Below, in pieces: positions 22,701-33,741 of a stretch of 64,000 nucleotides of DNA. Source of the stretch: Rhea pennata (lineage: Eukaryota > Chordata > Aves > Rheiformes > Rheidae); assembly GCF_028389875.1 (NCBI RefSeq), contig NW_026907680.1:3348001-3412000 (forward strand), written 5' to 3'. The notes below the pieces were generated by a model. The model worked only from the letters and a program-made list of their open reading frames with translations, was not told the DNA's origin and did no database searches. The position numbers and the translations under genes are program-made. Numbering within the stretch: the stretch's first letter is position 1; each line of letters opens with the position of its first letter.

Positions 22701-24582
22701 CGTTTTTCTCAGTCCCTGCGCTCATCCTTTCCCTAAACCTTCCTGTCAGCACCCTTTTGCTCTGAAAGGCAGTTGAGCAAGGCTGAACATCCCTTTCTTG
22801 TTCAGACCAAGCATCTGAATAATCACACAGCTGAGCAAAAACTCTCCATCTCGTATTACAGAAAGGCTCAGTGCTTCCATGGCCACCAGAAAGAGCAGTG
22901 TGTTCATGGAGAGTGCAGGAGTTACAGATATATTGTAAAACTAGTGCACAAGTGGCATTTCTGAAAGCAAAGCCCCAGGGAAAGTCCGACAAGGCTAAGC
23001 AGAACCCATGGGAAGGGCCCTTCTACAGCCAGTGCCCAGAGCACAATGCTTTGGCAGAAAGCAAGCTGGCAAAAGAAGGACCTCCATCAGGAGCACCTAC
23101 CTCTGTTGACTTCTGATGGCCATGTACAGGCCACGCAGCTGCTGCTCGAGCTTCTGGCATTTGCGTCCTCCTGCCCAGTAATTCCTTCTTCGCAGAATGT
23201 GAGTGAATTCCTGGAAGCATGCTGCAAATACACACCGCGAGGATGTGTGCCACAGGACACTCAGGACTGCACAACATGCCCAAAAGAAAACTCGAGGAGC
23301 CCACAGTTGAGACTTTTTCTCCAGACACCAAGGAGAGCAGCAGCGTCAGCTCCAAGGACAGGCTCCAGGACACACCATTACCCACTGTCCTGAGCACTCC
23401 AGTAGCCACTGCTGTGTAGCCCCCAAGGACAAGCTTTCTTGGAAGCTTCAGGAATGGAACCGGGAATAACTGCTCCGTCCCTTGCAGTCCTTCTCTCTTC
23501 AGGCACTTATGTCCCTCCTTCCCATCCTCTTCAAAGAGCCCAAACAACCTGTCCTTGCCTCTAAGGGCTGCCTGAGCCAAGGGCACATCCTCTCGAGCCT
23601 GCTGCTCGCCACCCCTGACTGCTGCCTGGAAATGACCTTCCTTCCTCCTTGCTGCTGGCAGTCAAAGGAAGGGCATTGCCCAAGGGGAAACACCACAGCT
23701 TTGGGGAGATATTCACCCAAGGCACTCCTCCCCTCCAGCAGCATTCCTTGCAGCCCTCTCTTCCACCTCACTCCTCTCTACTAGGCTGCTCACCACAGCT
23801 CTACATGCCTGGAGACATTGTTGGCAAAGGATTCTGTGGCAGCAGGCACAGAGGCTCTCTCTCACCTGAAACAGGGCCCTCCTGCCTCTTCCAGGCCCTG
23901 CATGTATGTGCACACACATAGACTCCCCTTTGCATTCACATCCACCAACTCTGCACAAGTGTGTGTCATGCTTCAGTGACACACAGAGATGCCAGCCAGT
24001 GGGGTGTAGTCACACTCTGTTGGTGCCAGCCACCAGAGGGGACTTCAAAGGAAGAAAAGGGCTCCTAGCTCCCAAAATTCATCCACAACTCTGCAAACAG
24101 CCTCTGCTCCTTGGCCTTGCTGCCAGCAGGGCTCCGATTTCACTTTGACATACAAAGCTCGATCCTGTCCTGGCCACAAAAGACATCCTCCGCCTTTCCT
24201 CCTGCCTAACTGCATACTCACAGGTCTGAGCAAACAACGCACACCCTGCGGCAAAGCTCACACCAACACCTCCCTCTTCACAAGGCTTGACAAGAGCATG
24301 CAGACTTTTCCTCAGCCTCCAAAATTGCCCTGAGACACCCAGCACTGCTCTCCGCAAATGAGCAGCATCCACATTTATTTCACCTACGCGCTAGGAGAAA
24401 AGGCCCTCCTCTTCCAAAAGGACCACTTACATTGACTTTCCCAAAGGTCTGGAAGCTGAAAGCAGAAGCAGCAGCGGAAAGAAGCCAAGAGCAGGCTCTG
24501 ACAGGCACTTGCTCCGGGCTGCCCAGCCAGCAAGAGAGGCCTAGTCCTCATGGCAGAGTTTAAAAGGCATTCAGGCGGCACG
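19712..24582 (-). pseudogene. CCDC81-like copy A, headless (no HU exons)
   Basis: Exons homologous to the 3' half of the full gene at 48744-61179 lie at 23221-23101 (121 nt), 22311-22226 (86 nt), 21560-21437 (124 nt), 20749-20495 (255 nt) and 19828-19712 (117 nt with stop). All are open, with matching phases and splice sites. The last exon has only a short serine run (ETQPSSSRSSSSSTSTT) before the shared end CEPREHPGSSLKLN. Upstream of 24582, homology to the full copy stops at its intron 7 (position about 52.83 kb) and continues directly with the homologue of 47.32 kb. The promoter side, start codon and both HU domains are therefore missing. It has one a+d cassette where the full copy has three. 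It is either a pseudogene or expressed from an unknown new start. Confidence 0.75.
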
Positions 24583-24584
24583 GC

Positions 24585-26165
24585 TCCCTTCTGCCGGGGA
24601 GGGCGACAGGGCTGTGTGAGCAGGGTGAGCGTGCAGCCAGGTGTGTCCAGGGCTGTGCCTGAGAGCAGTGTCCTGGGAGGTCAGGGTGCCCAGGGCCATG
24701 CCTCTGCCACCTGCGATGGTCAGCACTCAGCCCGCCTGGGCAACTGCCTGCAGGGCTGTAGGGAGAAGCCGTGGGGGGAAGGAGCAGCCCACAAAAGGGC
24801 AGGATCACAGTGCCCCAGAGTGGGGGCTGCGTGGGGCAAGGCTGCTCAGAGCTGCTGCTCAGCCCCAGGAGCTTGCCCGGAGGAAAGTCAAGGCAGGGAC
24901 AACTCCACAGGGAAAGAGGTTTCCCCAGTGTTGGCTTTCTGTTCCACGCTGTTTTTTGGGGGGAAGGGAAAAGGAGGTGCCAAGGCTGGAGAAGAGCTGG
25001 AGACTGGGGAGGCTGCTGAGGGGTCAGCAGGTCTGCGAGGAAGCTCAGAAAGTGCTTTTGCCCCTGCTCTGCCCTCACACAGCAGCAGCAGCAGCAGCTC
25101 TGCTGGCCCCAGGAGCCTTTGTGGAGCTGCTCCTTGGCACCTGCCAAGAGGTGCGTGCCCCGAAGCAGTGCCCTGCTGCTGGGAGGGATCTCTGGGGCAC
25201 AGACAAGTGCCCCAGAAGTGGGCTGGGGTCTGTTGGCTAAGGCAGGCAATGGACGCAGGAGAGGGCATTTGGTGCTGACAGGAAAAGCAGCAGGCGGTGG
25301 AGCCATGGTGCGAGAAGGGGAGGAAGGTAGAGCAGAAGTGCGGTGGGAGGGAGAGTTAGGGAATTTAGCTCTCTTCTCCTCCAGTGCAGACGTTTTCTTC
25401 CCAGAAAACCCCACATGGCCTCTGCCAGCCCGCAGAGCCTCTGCCCCACAGGCCCCAGGGCAGGCACTACCTTCTCTGCAGACAAACCTCTGGCTGAGGA
25501 GAGGGTCTGACTCCAACGAGATGTTACTCCAGCCTAGGCCTCTCTTGCAAAGGCTGGAGCAGCAGCAAGTACACGGAGGTTCTGCTTGCAGACTGCAGCT
25601 CACTAAGTGCTTGAGGCCAGTGTTGCGAGAGCTGCTGGGGCTTCAGCACAGTCTTTCTAGCACAGGCTGGAACAGCAGCAAGTAAATGCAGAACCGCAAA
25701 GAATGCAGTGATTGCCCCAACAGGGACTTCTTCCAGCAGCCTGGGGCCTGGGAGCTTCCTCAGCCAGAGGCAGGAGCCACAAAGCCTTTGTCCGCTTGGT
25801 CCTTCCAGAAGCACACCCCCACCTTGGGCTGAAAGCACACCGTCAACCTGTGGCAGGGTCACATGCGCCTCCTTGCTTGGCTTCTCTCTTCCTCTTCAAA
25901 GCACTTCTGCTGGGCTTCTTCTCACCTCTGCAGGGCAAGGAGATGTGGCTTTCAGCGACCTCTCTCTTGCCTCTCCTTCCTGACCAAGAGCTGTTAGCTC
26001 ACAGCCTGCCCCGGTGCATGCAAAGTTCAGATGTGGTCATTCTCACCCCAACAGGCCTCACTCCTCCTGCAGCAAATACCCTCTGGCACTTTATTGCCCA
26101 GCCATTCCCTGTGCTTTGGTCCTTCTGTAGCTCTTATTTGGGGAGCCTAAAACATGGAGAGGAAT
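24585..26165. other. Arm segment without identified gene
   Basis: Homologous to 47.3-45.7 kb (inverted) and, from 25572 on, to 62.73-63.66 kb (direct). It has several long open frames on both strands (up to 347 codons on minus, 242 on plus), but none has recognisable domains and the frames are not kept equally in the copies. A CAG/CTG-rich patch lies at 25080-25110. Confidence 0.5.
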
Positions 26166-26167
26166 GA

Positions 26168-26572
26168 GTGGTTCTGGTTTTGGTTTGTTTGAAAAGGTTG
26201 ATCCCTACCAGAAGCAAGCAAGGCAGAAAGACATCTTGGGCTGGCGTTTTCCTCCAGACCACGATTGTTGCAGCAGAGAGTCAGCTGCCTGTATGGGAGC
26301 ATGATTTGGATCGGAAAAGGGCGCGGGATCTCCTCATCACAAAGGCCTTAAGCCATACTGGGGAGCCAAAGCGCTCAGGGAAAGCCCACAATTTTCTCAG
26401 CCCGGTCTTCAAGTATGGCCTCAGAAGGCAAGTGGGCCTCTTGGCATGCTGGGCTGCCACCTTCAGCAGGAGCGCTCCTGAAGGGGTTGAATTCTTGCTT
26501 TTCTCTTTACTCATACAGTTTCAAGAAGAAAACAAGAACTCCCCGGCCTTGTCCCCTGCCACACTGAGATAA
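26168..26572 (+). other. Conserved open segment, function unknown (first copy)
   Basis: An open frame of 134 codons, including PVWEHDLDRKRARDLLITKA, is also open in the inverted copy (45698-45306, minus) with scattered substitutions. A third copy at 63.67-63.98 kb is similar in nucleotides. The segment lacks a convincing acceptor. I do not recognise the protein, and coding status is uncertain. Confidence 0.3.
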
Positions 26573-26709
26573 CTGTGGCTCCTACAGGCTCCATTTGCAC
26601 AACCACCCAGGAAAAGTCTGCATAGGTATTGTCAGAGAAGGAAAGCTCCTCAGATCCACTGGAGATGTGGGCCTTCCACTTGTGTATGCAGTGTGCTTCC
26701 CAGGCTCCG

Positions 26710-28660
26710 ACAAAGGAAAGGCAGACTTTATGCACCCTGAGAGCTCCTGGAGAGACAACACAGCAGGGCCAGCAAGCAGACGGGCTCTGCTGGACCTCCT
26801 ACTTAAAAAGAAGGGAAGGCTGCATGCGGATATCAAGACTGGCAGCAACCTTGGCTGCAGTGGCCGTGAGAGTGTGGAGCTGAGGATCCTGAGAGGATGG
26901 AAGAGCACAAAATGTGGGATGCCAACACTAGACTGCAGCAGAGCAGACTTTGGCCTCTACAGGCAGCTGTCTAGGAGAACCCCATGCCAGAGGCTCCCAG
27001 AAGTAAGAGGGAAATCAAAGAAAGCTTCTTTGGAGTCCCGGAGTTCCTCCTCCAGGCTGTGTCCAATTCTGGGCTCCACAACACAAGAGAGACGTGGAGC
27101 TACCAGGTGGAGTCCTGCCCCAGAAGGGCTACTAAGATCAGGAAGGGAGTGCAGCATCTCTCCCACAGGGAACGGTGGAGAGAGCTGGGCCTGTTCAGCC
27201 TGGGGCAGAGAAGGCTGAGGGGGGGAATCTCAGCAATGTGTATAAGTATCTGCAGGGTGGGTGTCGAGAGGATGGGGCCAGACTCTGTTCAGTGGAGCCC
27301 AGCGATAGGATGAGAGGCAACAGGCCAGAGTGAAACCCAGGAAGGTCCATCTGAAGACAAAGGAATAAGCCTTTTCCCTGGGAGGAGTGACAGAGCACTG
27401 GAACAGGTTGCCCAGAGAGGCTGTGGAGTCTCCATGCCCGGAGACAGTCAGAAGCCGTCTGGACAGGGTCCTAGGCAAGCTGCCCTAGGTGACCCTGCGT
27501 GAGCAGGGCAGGTGCACTAGAGGCTCTCCAGGTCCCTTCCAACCTCAAAGAGCTCTGTGATTCTGTGGTTCTGAGAGCTGAGGCCAGGTCCTGCACAGGG
27601 CCGTGCAGGGAGAGCTCCTGTCATGCCAGGGCTGGCTGAGTCTTGCCATGGCCCTGGCATCACTGCAGCTTCTGCTCACATGCTGCGTGGGATGGAAAGC
27701 AGAGAGAGCCTTTGTGGAGGCTCTGTGCAGGTGTTTGGGCTGCTTGATGGCCTGGTCAGGTTGCTGTGTCCACCTGTAGATGAGTTGAGGTGAGACTTCA
27801 GCCCAGGCTTAGCCCAGGTAGAGCAGGGCTGCAGCCTGGGTCATTGCAGGCTGCTCAGGTGCTGTCCTGCCACTGGGGCCAGGCGTGGACCCTTGTCTCT
27901 GGCACGCAGCCCTCCCCGGCGAGGCCCATGCACAGCACCCACAAGCGGGCAGTGCCAGGCCAGCATGCACCTGACACCTTCATGTTCACCATCAGCCCAG
28001 CTGTCCCTGCCCTGCCTCGGGGCAGGAATCTCGCCCCAGGCACCGGGGCTGCAGCTCGGCCGCCTTCCCCTCAGCACGGTCACACGGCAGCTCCTGGCCT
28101 GGCAGCAGCGCCGGCAGCAGCCGCTCTCCCAGCCCCCGGGGCTCCGCACGCTCCAGCTGGGGAAAGACGTGGCTGCGTTTGCAGAGCTCGCGGGGCTTTA
28201 GTCTCGTGGGGCTCCAGCCAGAGATGTCTGTTCCCGAGGTGCTGGAGCAGGTCAGGCTGCTTCCCGCAGCAGGAAGCCCAGCTGCAGCTGGCTCCAGCGC
28301 TGCGCCTGGCACAGCTGCATCCCAGCCCGGGGCAGGAGCTGCCAGCAGCGGCGGTCTCAGCCACAGGGGCCTCAGCTCTCCCTGCCTACCCGTAGGGCAT
28401 AGACAGCAGGAAAGCATAGCACAGGCACGTTCTGTGAATATGATAGTGCTTGATGTTTGCCACAGCTCTTATCCATTGCTAAGCACGAGCAGTACTGACC
28501 AGGCCAGAAGGTGGGCTTTCTTGAAGAAAAGCCGAGCAGTCTTTAAGCACTGCCAGCCCCCTTGGACATCTTCAGATACTGCAGGCTCTTGTAGATGGAA
28601 ATTCATCATTCAAAGGTCATTTCTCCAGAGACTAATTCAACCTCTTTCACAACAATTGCT
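26710..28660. other. Arm-1-specific segment of about 1.9 kb
   Basis: Arm 2 passes from the homologue of 26.71 kb (near 45.17 kb) almost directly to that of 28.66 kb (near 45.13 kb). The extra block contains a CR1 copy (27.03-27.58 kb) and about 0.9 kb of unrecognised GC-rich sequence. It is either an insertion in arm 1 or a deletion in arm 2. No gene is supported. Confidence 0.6.
27030..27578 (+). mobile_element. CR1 LINE fragment
   Basis: The sequence resembles CR1 from tgtgtccaattctgggctcc, through gggcctgttcagcctggggc and the doublet cactggaacaggttgcccag, to the 3' end with gtgattctgtggttctg. It is 5'-truncated and plus orientation. No intact reverse transcriptase frame is present. Confidence 0.9.
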
Positions 28661-29280
28661 CCTCTGCAGTCCCTGCTTTGGGACAGGACTATTTCAAAGC
28701 AGCGAGCTCATCAGAGCAGTGCTTTTTGCTCCAGGATCTTTTGCTTGCCCAGCACTGAGCTGTTCTTCTACAGCTTTTGCCAGTTGCTGGAATGTCCACA
28801 AACCTATTGCCTAACGCTGGCATTTTTGAATGTCATCCCATGCAGTGTCATTTATTGGCCTCTGAGAATTTATCAGATCATGTGGGATGGAGGAAGACAG
28901 TGAAGGTCTTCGTGGTTGGTTTAAATACTCCTGTAGATGAGCTTTCCTGGAAGCAAGGCTGTTTCGACAGGGCAAGTTATGTGTGTGTGTTCTAAGCTGA
29001 CCAACGGCGTAAGAAGATGTTGTCTCTGGGTTTAAACAAAATGTGTGGTGCATATCCAGTGGAATTTCCTTCACTCAAGAGCCCATTGAGTGATAATCAA
29101 ACACAAAAAATCAAATGTCTTCCTCTGTATGGGCCCCTTTCATTTTGAGTTCCTCTGAGGGCTTTACATCTCTCTACATTTTTGCACCATCCACTCCCAA
29201 GTACTATTTATTTCCACAAACGTTTTGGGCTGTGTGTGCTGAAAAACTAACATTGGATCTTTTTCCCCTCTCCCAGGTGC

Positions 29281-29749
29281 AGGTGAAGTTGGAAGTGCAT
29301 GTGTTGGCCTCCACGCATCTACTGAAGGATCTGCAGCAAATGCAGATGTACCCCACGACTCCACTTTCCAGGGCAATACAGAGGAATCGTGATATTCTGA
29401 GCAGAAAGGATGTGGCTTGCACAACAGACTATGCAAAGCTGGTGAAAAATATTTGCTTTACACAGCACGGTAATGGTTTCCCACTAAGTGGTCTGGCTGT
29501 GAGAAATCCTTGCTGCAGGCTGAACCTAAACTCCAAGGGGTTTCAAAAGTTGCCAGGCACACTGCACTTCCCTCTAACAAGCCTGCAGGGATATGGAGCT
29601 TGTCTGGCACCGTAAAGTCCATGTCCCTTCTCGTGCGAGTAACCAATTGGCTAACCTTTCTTCTGCAGCTTGGTGGAGCTGCCTAAGTATTTTGTATGGA
29701 AGCACACGTGTGGTCTTGCTCAAGTCAGGTGCTGCCTTTTAGCCACAGC
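29281..29749 (+). other. Putative terminal exon pair of an unidentified gene (arm 1)
   Basis: After a pyrimidine-rich acceptor (ctctcccag at 29269-29277), an open frame runs with KDLQQMQMYPTTPLSRAIQR and DVACTTDYAKLVKNICFTQH to a candidate donor (g|gtaatg, about 29470). The next acceptor (ttcttctgcag, about 29669) continues in phase as WWSCLSILYGSTRVVLLKSG, then a stop near 29745. The same layout is open in arm 2 on the minus strand (44060-43590). I do not recognise the family. Conservation of two open exons and the splice sites in both arms makes a real gene end plausible, but recent duplication alone could explain it. Confidence 0.35.
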
Positions 29750-30519
29750 AGTCCCTCTGCTCCCTTCCATTCTCGTCCTGCTACAGACATGTAGCGTTTT
29801 CAACGTTCTCTTAGCACTGAGCACATTGCTCTTGGATCTGTTCTGTGTCCCCTACTTCAGTCCTCATGCACTGGAAAACCCTGTAGTGAAGCCGAAAGCT
29901 TTCCGAGGGCTCAGCCTGGGGCGCTGGGCACTACAGATTGCTGCTGCTTCCGTGCGCCTCTGGAGGTGGCTGTAAAAGCACGGTCGAGTGAGAGGAGTGC
30001 CAAGATAACTACTGTGTGGTTTTGTTATACGAGTTTCACTACGCCACGTTGGTTTGGAGATACCTTAATGTTGCAGCTCTAGAGGCTTTCAGGCACTAGA
30101 CTAACCACGCTGCCACTCCGGGGACACTTCCTCTGAGAAGAAGTCCAGGGATGTTAAGATACAGGTGTGTCTGTCCCCGCCTCCTCATTCCTCAATCCTT
30201 TCTAGAAGCTGGCCTGACAGATGAGCCAAGCTTTCGGTTACTGTGACTTGCTGGTCACGCCAGAGCTGTAGCCCTGCTGAAGGGCAGAGTAAAGGGTGTC
30301 TCAGTAACACGAGTTTCTCAGCGAGTTCTCTGCCGTCATCGAACACCTGCATTTGTCATCCCACAGCTGCACGCGTGCCCCTTGGAGGGCAGTGATCCCA
30401 GGCTGCTGGGACAGGGGAAGTTCCTTCCAAGGGCTGCTGAGGAAGAGCGGTTGTACTGCGGGGAAGAAAGAGCTCGGAAATTCTCTTCTACCTAGGATTT
30501 CTCAGTCCCTGAGAGGCAG

Positions 30520-31090
30520 GAGCCGTCACCTGGCTTCAGCGGTGCTTGGGAGGTGACTTGCGCCTCATCAGCTCCTAGGCCAGCAGCAGGCACGTGGATT
30601 TCCTCCTGGTTCTGATGCCACTTCTCCCGAAGAACCACCAGCACCAGGCCCAGTGCCCCTTTGGGAGCTTCCGAGGTCACTTCTGGTAGGCCAGGAGCAG
30701 GCCCACTGCTGCTGCTCCACTTCAGGAGGTCACTTCTGCCTCAGGACCTGACAGGTCAGTGGCAGGCCCAGGATGGCAGTGCTGACTGCGAGGCCACTAC
30801 TCCCTCAGGCCCGGAGAGACCAGTGGCAGGCAGAAGGCTTTGATGCTGAGCGTGAAGGCACTTGTGCCGTGCACCCGGGAGCCTTGCAGCAGGAAAATGG
30901 TGTCAGTGCTGACAGGGAGGTGATTCCAGCCCCACCCACCTGGAAGCCAGGAGGAGGAACCTTGCTGCTGCTTCTGCTAGTGAGCTCACTTGCGCCTCAA
31001 GACCTGAGAGGCCACCAGTGGCCACAAAGCTGCTGTTAGTGCCTGGGAAGGAGCAACCAGCCTGCGGAGGCAGCAGGGGTGTTGGCAAGC
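30520..31090. repeat. Degenerate GC-rich tandem repeat (arm 1)
   Basis: Phrases like gaggtcacttctgcctcagg...cagtggcaggc recur with variation about every 60-110 bp. The inverted copy is at 42240-42810. No gene is supported in it. Confidence 0.5.
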
Positions 31091-31189
31091 TCAGTGCCGG
31101 AGGGGAGAGCAGCAGGTGTTGTGCAGCTGCCTCCAGGAGGGCTCCATGCTGTCTCCCATTGCTTCTTCATCAATGTCCTGATGAAGCAG

Positions 31190-31917
31190 GGACTTGGTGA
31201 GTAACCAGGGAGGGGTGCTGATACCTGGCTGTGCTGGAGAGGAGATTTTCAGAGAAGGACCTGGGGGCTGTGGTGGGCACCAAGCTGACCATGAACCAGC
31301 AATGTGCTCTGGTGGCAAAGAGCAGCCATGGTATCCTGGGCTGCATCAGGAAGAGCATTGCCAGCAGGTGGAGGCAGGTGATCCTTCCCCTCTGCTCAGC
31401 ACTGGTGAGGCCGCACCTGGAGAGCTTGGTCCACCAGCACAAGAGAAACATGGACCTACTGGAGTGAGTCCAACCACAAAGAAGACTAAGGGCCTGGAGC
31501 ATCTCCTGTATGAGGAGAGACAGAGATAGCTGGGCCTGTTCAGTGTGTACGGGGAGAAGGCTCAGGGCAATTTGAATGTACAGAAGTACCTGATGGGGAC
31601 ATGGCATAAAGAAGACAGAGACAGATTCTTCTGTGACAGCCAGTGGCAGGATGGGAGGCAACAGGCACATGTAGAAATACAAGAAATTCCATTGAAATGT
31701 AAGAAAAGACTTTCCACTGCAAGAGCGATGGAACACCAGACCAAGTTGCTCAGCAGGACTGTGAGTCTCCATCCTTGCTGCTGCTCAAAACCCAACTGGA
31801 CACGGTCTCAGTCAGCATGCTCCAGGTATACCTCCAGGTATAAAAGAAAAGAGGGTGGAGGCAGATGTTCTCCAGGGGTGCTTTCCAACTTCAGCAATGC
31901 GTTGATTCAGTGATTTG
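31190..31917 (+). mobile_element. CR1 LINE fragment (arm 1)
   Basis: Typical CR1 phrases occur in order: gagaaggacctgggggctgt, ccatgaaccagcaatgtgct, atcctgggctgcatcaggaa and ggtgaggccgcacctggaga. It is a 5'-truncated, degraded plus-orientation element. Its inverted partner is at 41420-42135, so this insertion predates the arm duplication. Confidence 0.9.
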
Positions 31918-32020
31918 GTGATGCTGCCATTTGTGAAGTCACTTGTGAGCTGCCTAGAGGAACTTTGCTTCTCCATGGAAGAACTCCTCTGTATCACAGA
32001 GCAGTCAGTGCCTCGGCAAA

Positions 32021-32654
32021 TTACTTCTCAAGGGCTTCAACGAGGGGTGGGGGCTTTTTCTTCAGGGCCTCGTACAGGCGATCCTTGCACCAGGGAGTCC
32101 AGCTCGGCATCAGCCTGAACAGCTCACGCATCATGGTGTGGGATGGTTTCTCCGCCAGAATTCTTTGGTATTGCTCAAAGTCCAGAATGTCCCCGAGCAG
32201 GAGGTCCAGGACACCTTTCACTTCAACAACACGTTCAATCAGCTCCACTCGGTGCCTATCAACAAAGTGTTCCCCTGGGGAGGCCAGAAGCAAAGGGTTA
32301 GTCATCTGTGGACACACTGGTGCTCCTTCAGCTGCTTCACAGGTCATGGAGCAGCAGCCACTTCACAGCGGGGTTTGCCTGAGCTAGCACGACCCAAGGA
32401 GGAAATGAACGGCACCACTGAGCACCCAGTCCTCTCTGCTATTAGTGGGTGATAGTGGCACCGTCTAGCCGAAAGCCAAAAGCATTCTAGTGTGAATGTC
32501 TAATTCAAACTGGGGCTGTGCCGGGGCCAATGCTGTGTTTTAGAGTGGGTGTTTGAGCCGCAGCCCCTGGTTTTGAGGCGTTTCACCCCCAAAAGTCTCA
32601 CCTGTCACTGCAACATTTGAGCAGATTTGGGGATTTGTTCTCTGCCCCTAAAGC
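32021..32654 (-). pseudogene. CARD gene, arm 1 copy, upstream exon frameshifted
   Basis: The CARD exon 32274-32021 (254 nt with stop) is open and appears identical by eye to the arm 2 exon 41049-41302. The exon before it, 32654-32602, is 53 nt, whereas the arm 2 exon is 54 nt. One G is missing in the run before cagtgacag. This shifts the frame that feeds the CARD and puts a TGA in the other reading. Splice sites are intact (cccacag / gtgaga). If that exon is coding, this copy cannot make the CARD protein unless the exon is skipped. The 54-nt exon is phase-symmetric, so skipping would keep frame. Confidence 0.65.
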
Positions 32655-33479
32655 CTGTGGGACAGCAAAACAGAAAAGAAATGAGAGGGGAAGCAATGGG
32701 AGGGAGCTCCAATCTTGCACAGTCGACGGGGCGCTGCAGAAGGGAGGGACAGAGCAGACACCTTTCCAAAGGAGGCTCCTTCCCTTAGGGGACCAGGACT
32801 CCCAGGCCACCTCCCAGCCTTGCGGGTGACCCTCTCTCACGGCTGCTCCCATCCCCAGCGAGCCAGTGCCATCAAGTGACAGCACAGCTAACTGCAGCCC
32901 TATCAGAGACCACCACCGCGCGGTGTGAACTGGCCATAGGAAATGCTGGAGCTACGGATGATGTTCCATGAGCACCTCTGACAGGGAGGAGACATCCCAT
33001 CACCTGGTTCAACCCATATGTCTTGCTGGGAACTCACTGCATTGGAGTTTTAAGCTAATTTCAGACAGTGTCATGGCAAAAACAGTCAATCGAGCTCATC
33101 ACCCTTGGTTTGTTCTGCAGCAACCACACACATGCCAACATGGCTGCCCCAATAACACGCCAATGACACACACACGCCAACGACACGGCTGCCCCTTTCA
33201 CAGGCAAAGACATGGACAAGGCAGCCCCACGCACACGGCAGCCCCACGCACACCCATGTGCAGGGCAATTGGGACCAGTGGGACAACATCCCCCCTGCCC
33301 CCCTTACACCCCGGGGGCCCAGGTGTCCAGGCACCCCTCAGCCCCCCACCCTGGGGGGCATCCAAGACCCTGCTGGGCACCACCACCCCAGGGACCCAGC
33401 ATCCGGACACCCCACTGCCTCCCCCCACACCAGGCGTCCAGGCCTCCCGACACCCCTCTGCCCCCCTCACACGAGGGGT

Positions 33480-33740
33480 CCAGGCGTCCGGGCCCCTCCT
33501 TCCACGTGCCCAGGAAATCCCCATCCCTTCCCACGCCAGGGGCCCAGGCGTCTGAGCACCCCCCCTTCCCCCCGCCCCCCGTTACCCGAGCGCCGGCTCG
33601 GACGCCTGGGCCCCTCCCCGCACCCCTTCCCTCCCCCAGGCCCAGCGATGCCGCTGCCGCCCCGCGCCGGGAACTGCAATCCCAGCAGGCAGCGCGGCCG
33701 CCGAGCCCCGCCCCCTCCCTGGCGCCTCCTCGAGCCCTGA
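33480..33740 (-). promoter_or_regulatory. CpG promoter and minisatellite of the CARD gene (arm 1)
   Basis: GC-rich sequence with an element gggaactgcaatcccagcag (33668-33687) that resembles the ZNF143 site ACTACAATTCCCAGCATGC. It is flanked by cgccccctccc-type GC boxes. On its gene side lies a decayed minisatellite with gcccaggcgtc(c/t)gggcccc repeats (33290-33620). The same layout is inverted at 39500-39990. It is the likely promoter for the minus-strand CARD gene; the transcription start is not known. Confidence 0.5.
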
Positions 33741-33741
33741 C

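Larger units (their letters stand above)
18565..33740. repeat. Inverted repeat, arm 1
   Basis: Read on the minus strand from 33740 down to 18565, the sequence follows arm 2 (39470-62320, plus) in the same order: CpG promoter and minisatellite, CARD gene, CR1 copy, conserved segment, CCDC81-like gene, its 3' flank, CR1 3' end. Matching landmarks include the CARD exon (32274-32021 against 41049-41302), the 255-nt exon (20749-20495 against 59277-59531) and the 3' flank (19.1-19.7 against 61.2-61.8 kb). Compared with arm 2 it lacks about 5.5 kb (homologue of 47.33-52.83 kb), two 1.6-kb cassettes and most of the Ser-rich tail. It has an extra 1.9 kb at about 26.71-28.66 kb. Confidence 0.9.

Noticed and set aside
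24560..25603. 347-codon minus-strand frame in arm 1, partly kept in arm 2
   Set aside because: No recognisable protein. It crosses the deletion junction near 24582, so it is a chance frame in GC-rich sequence.
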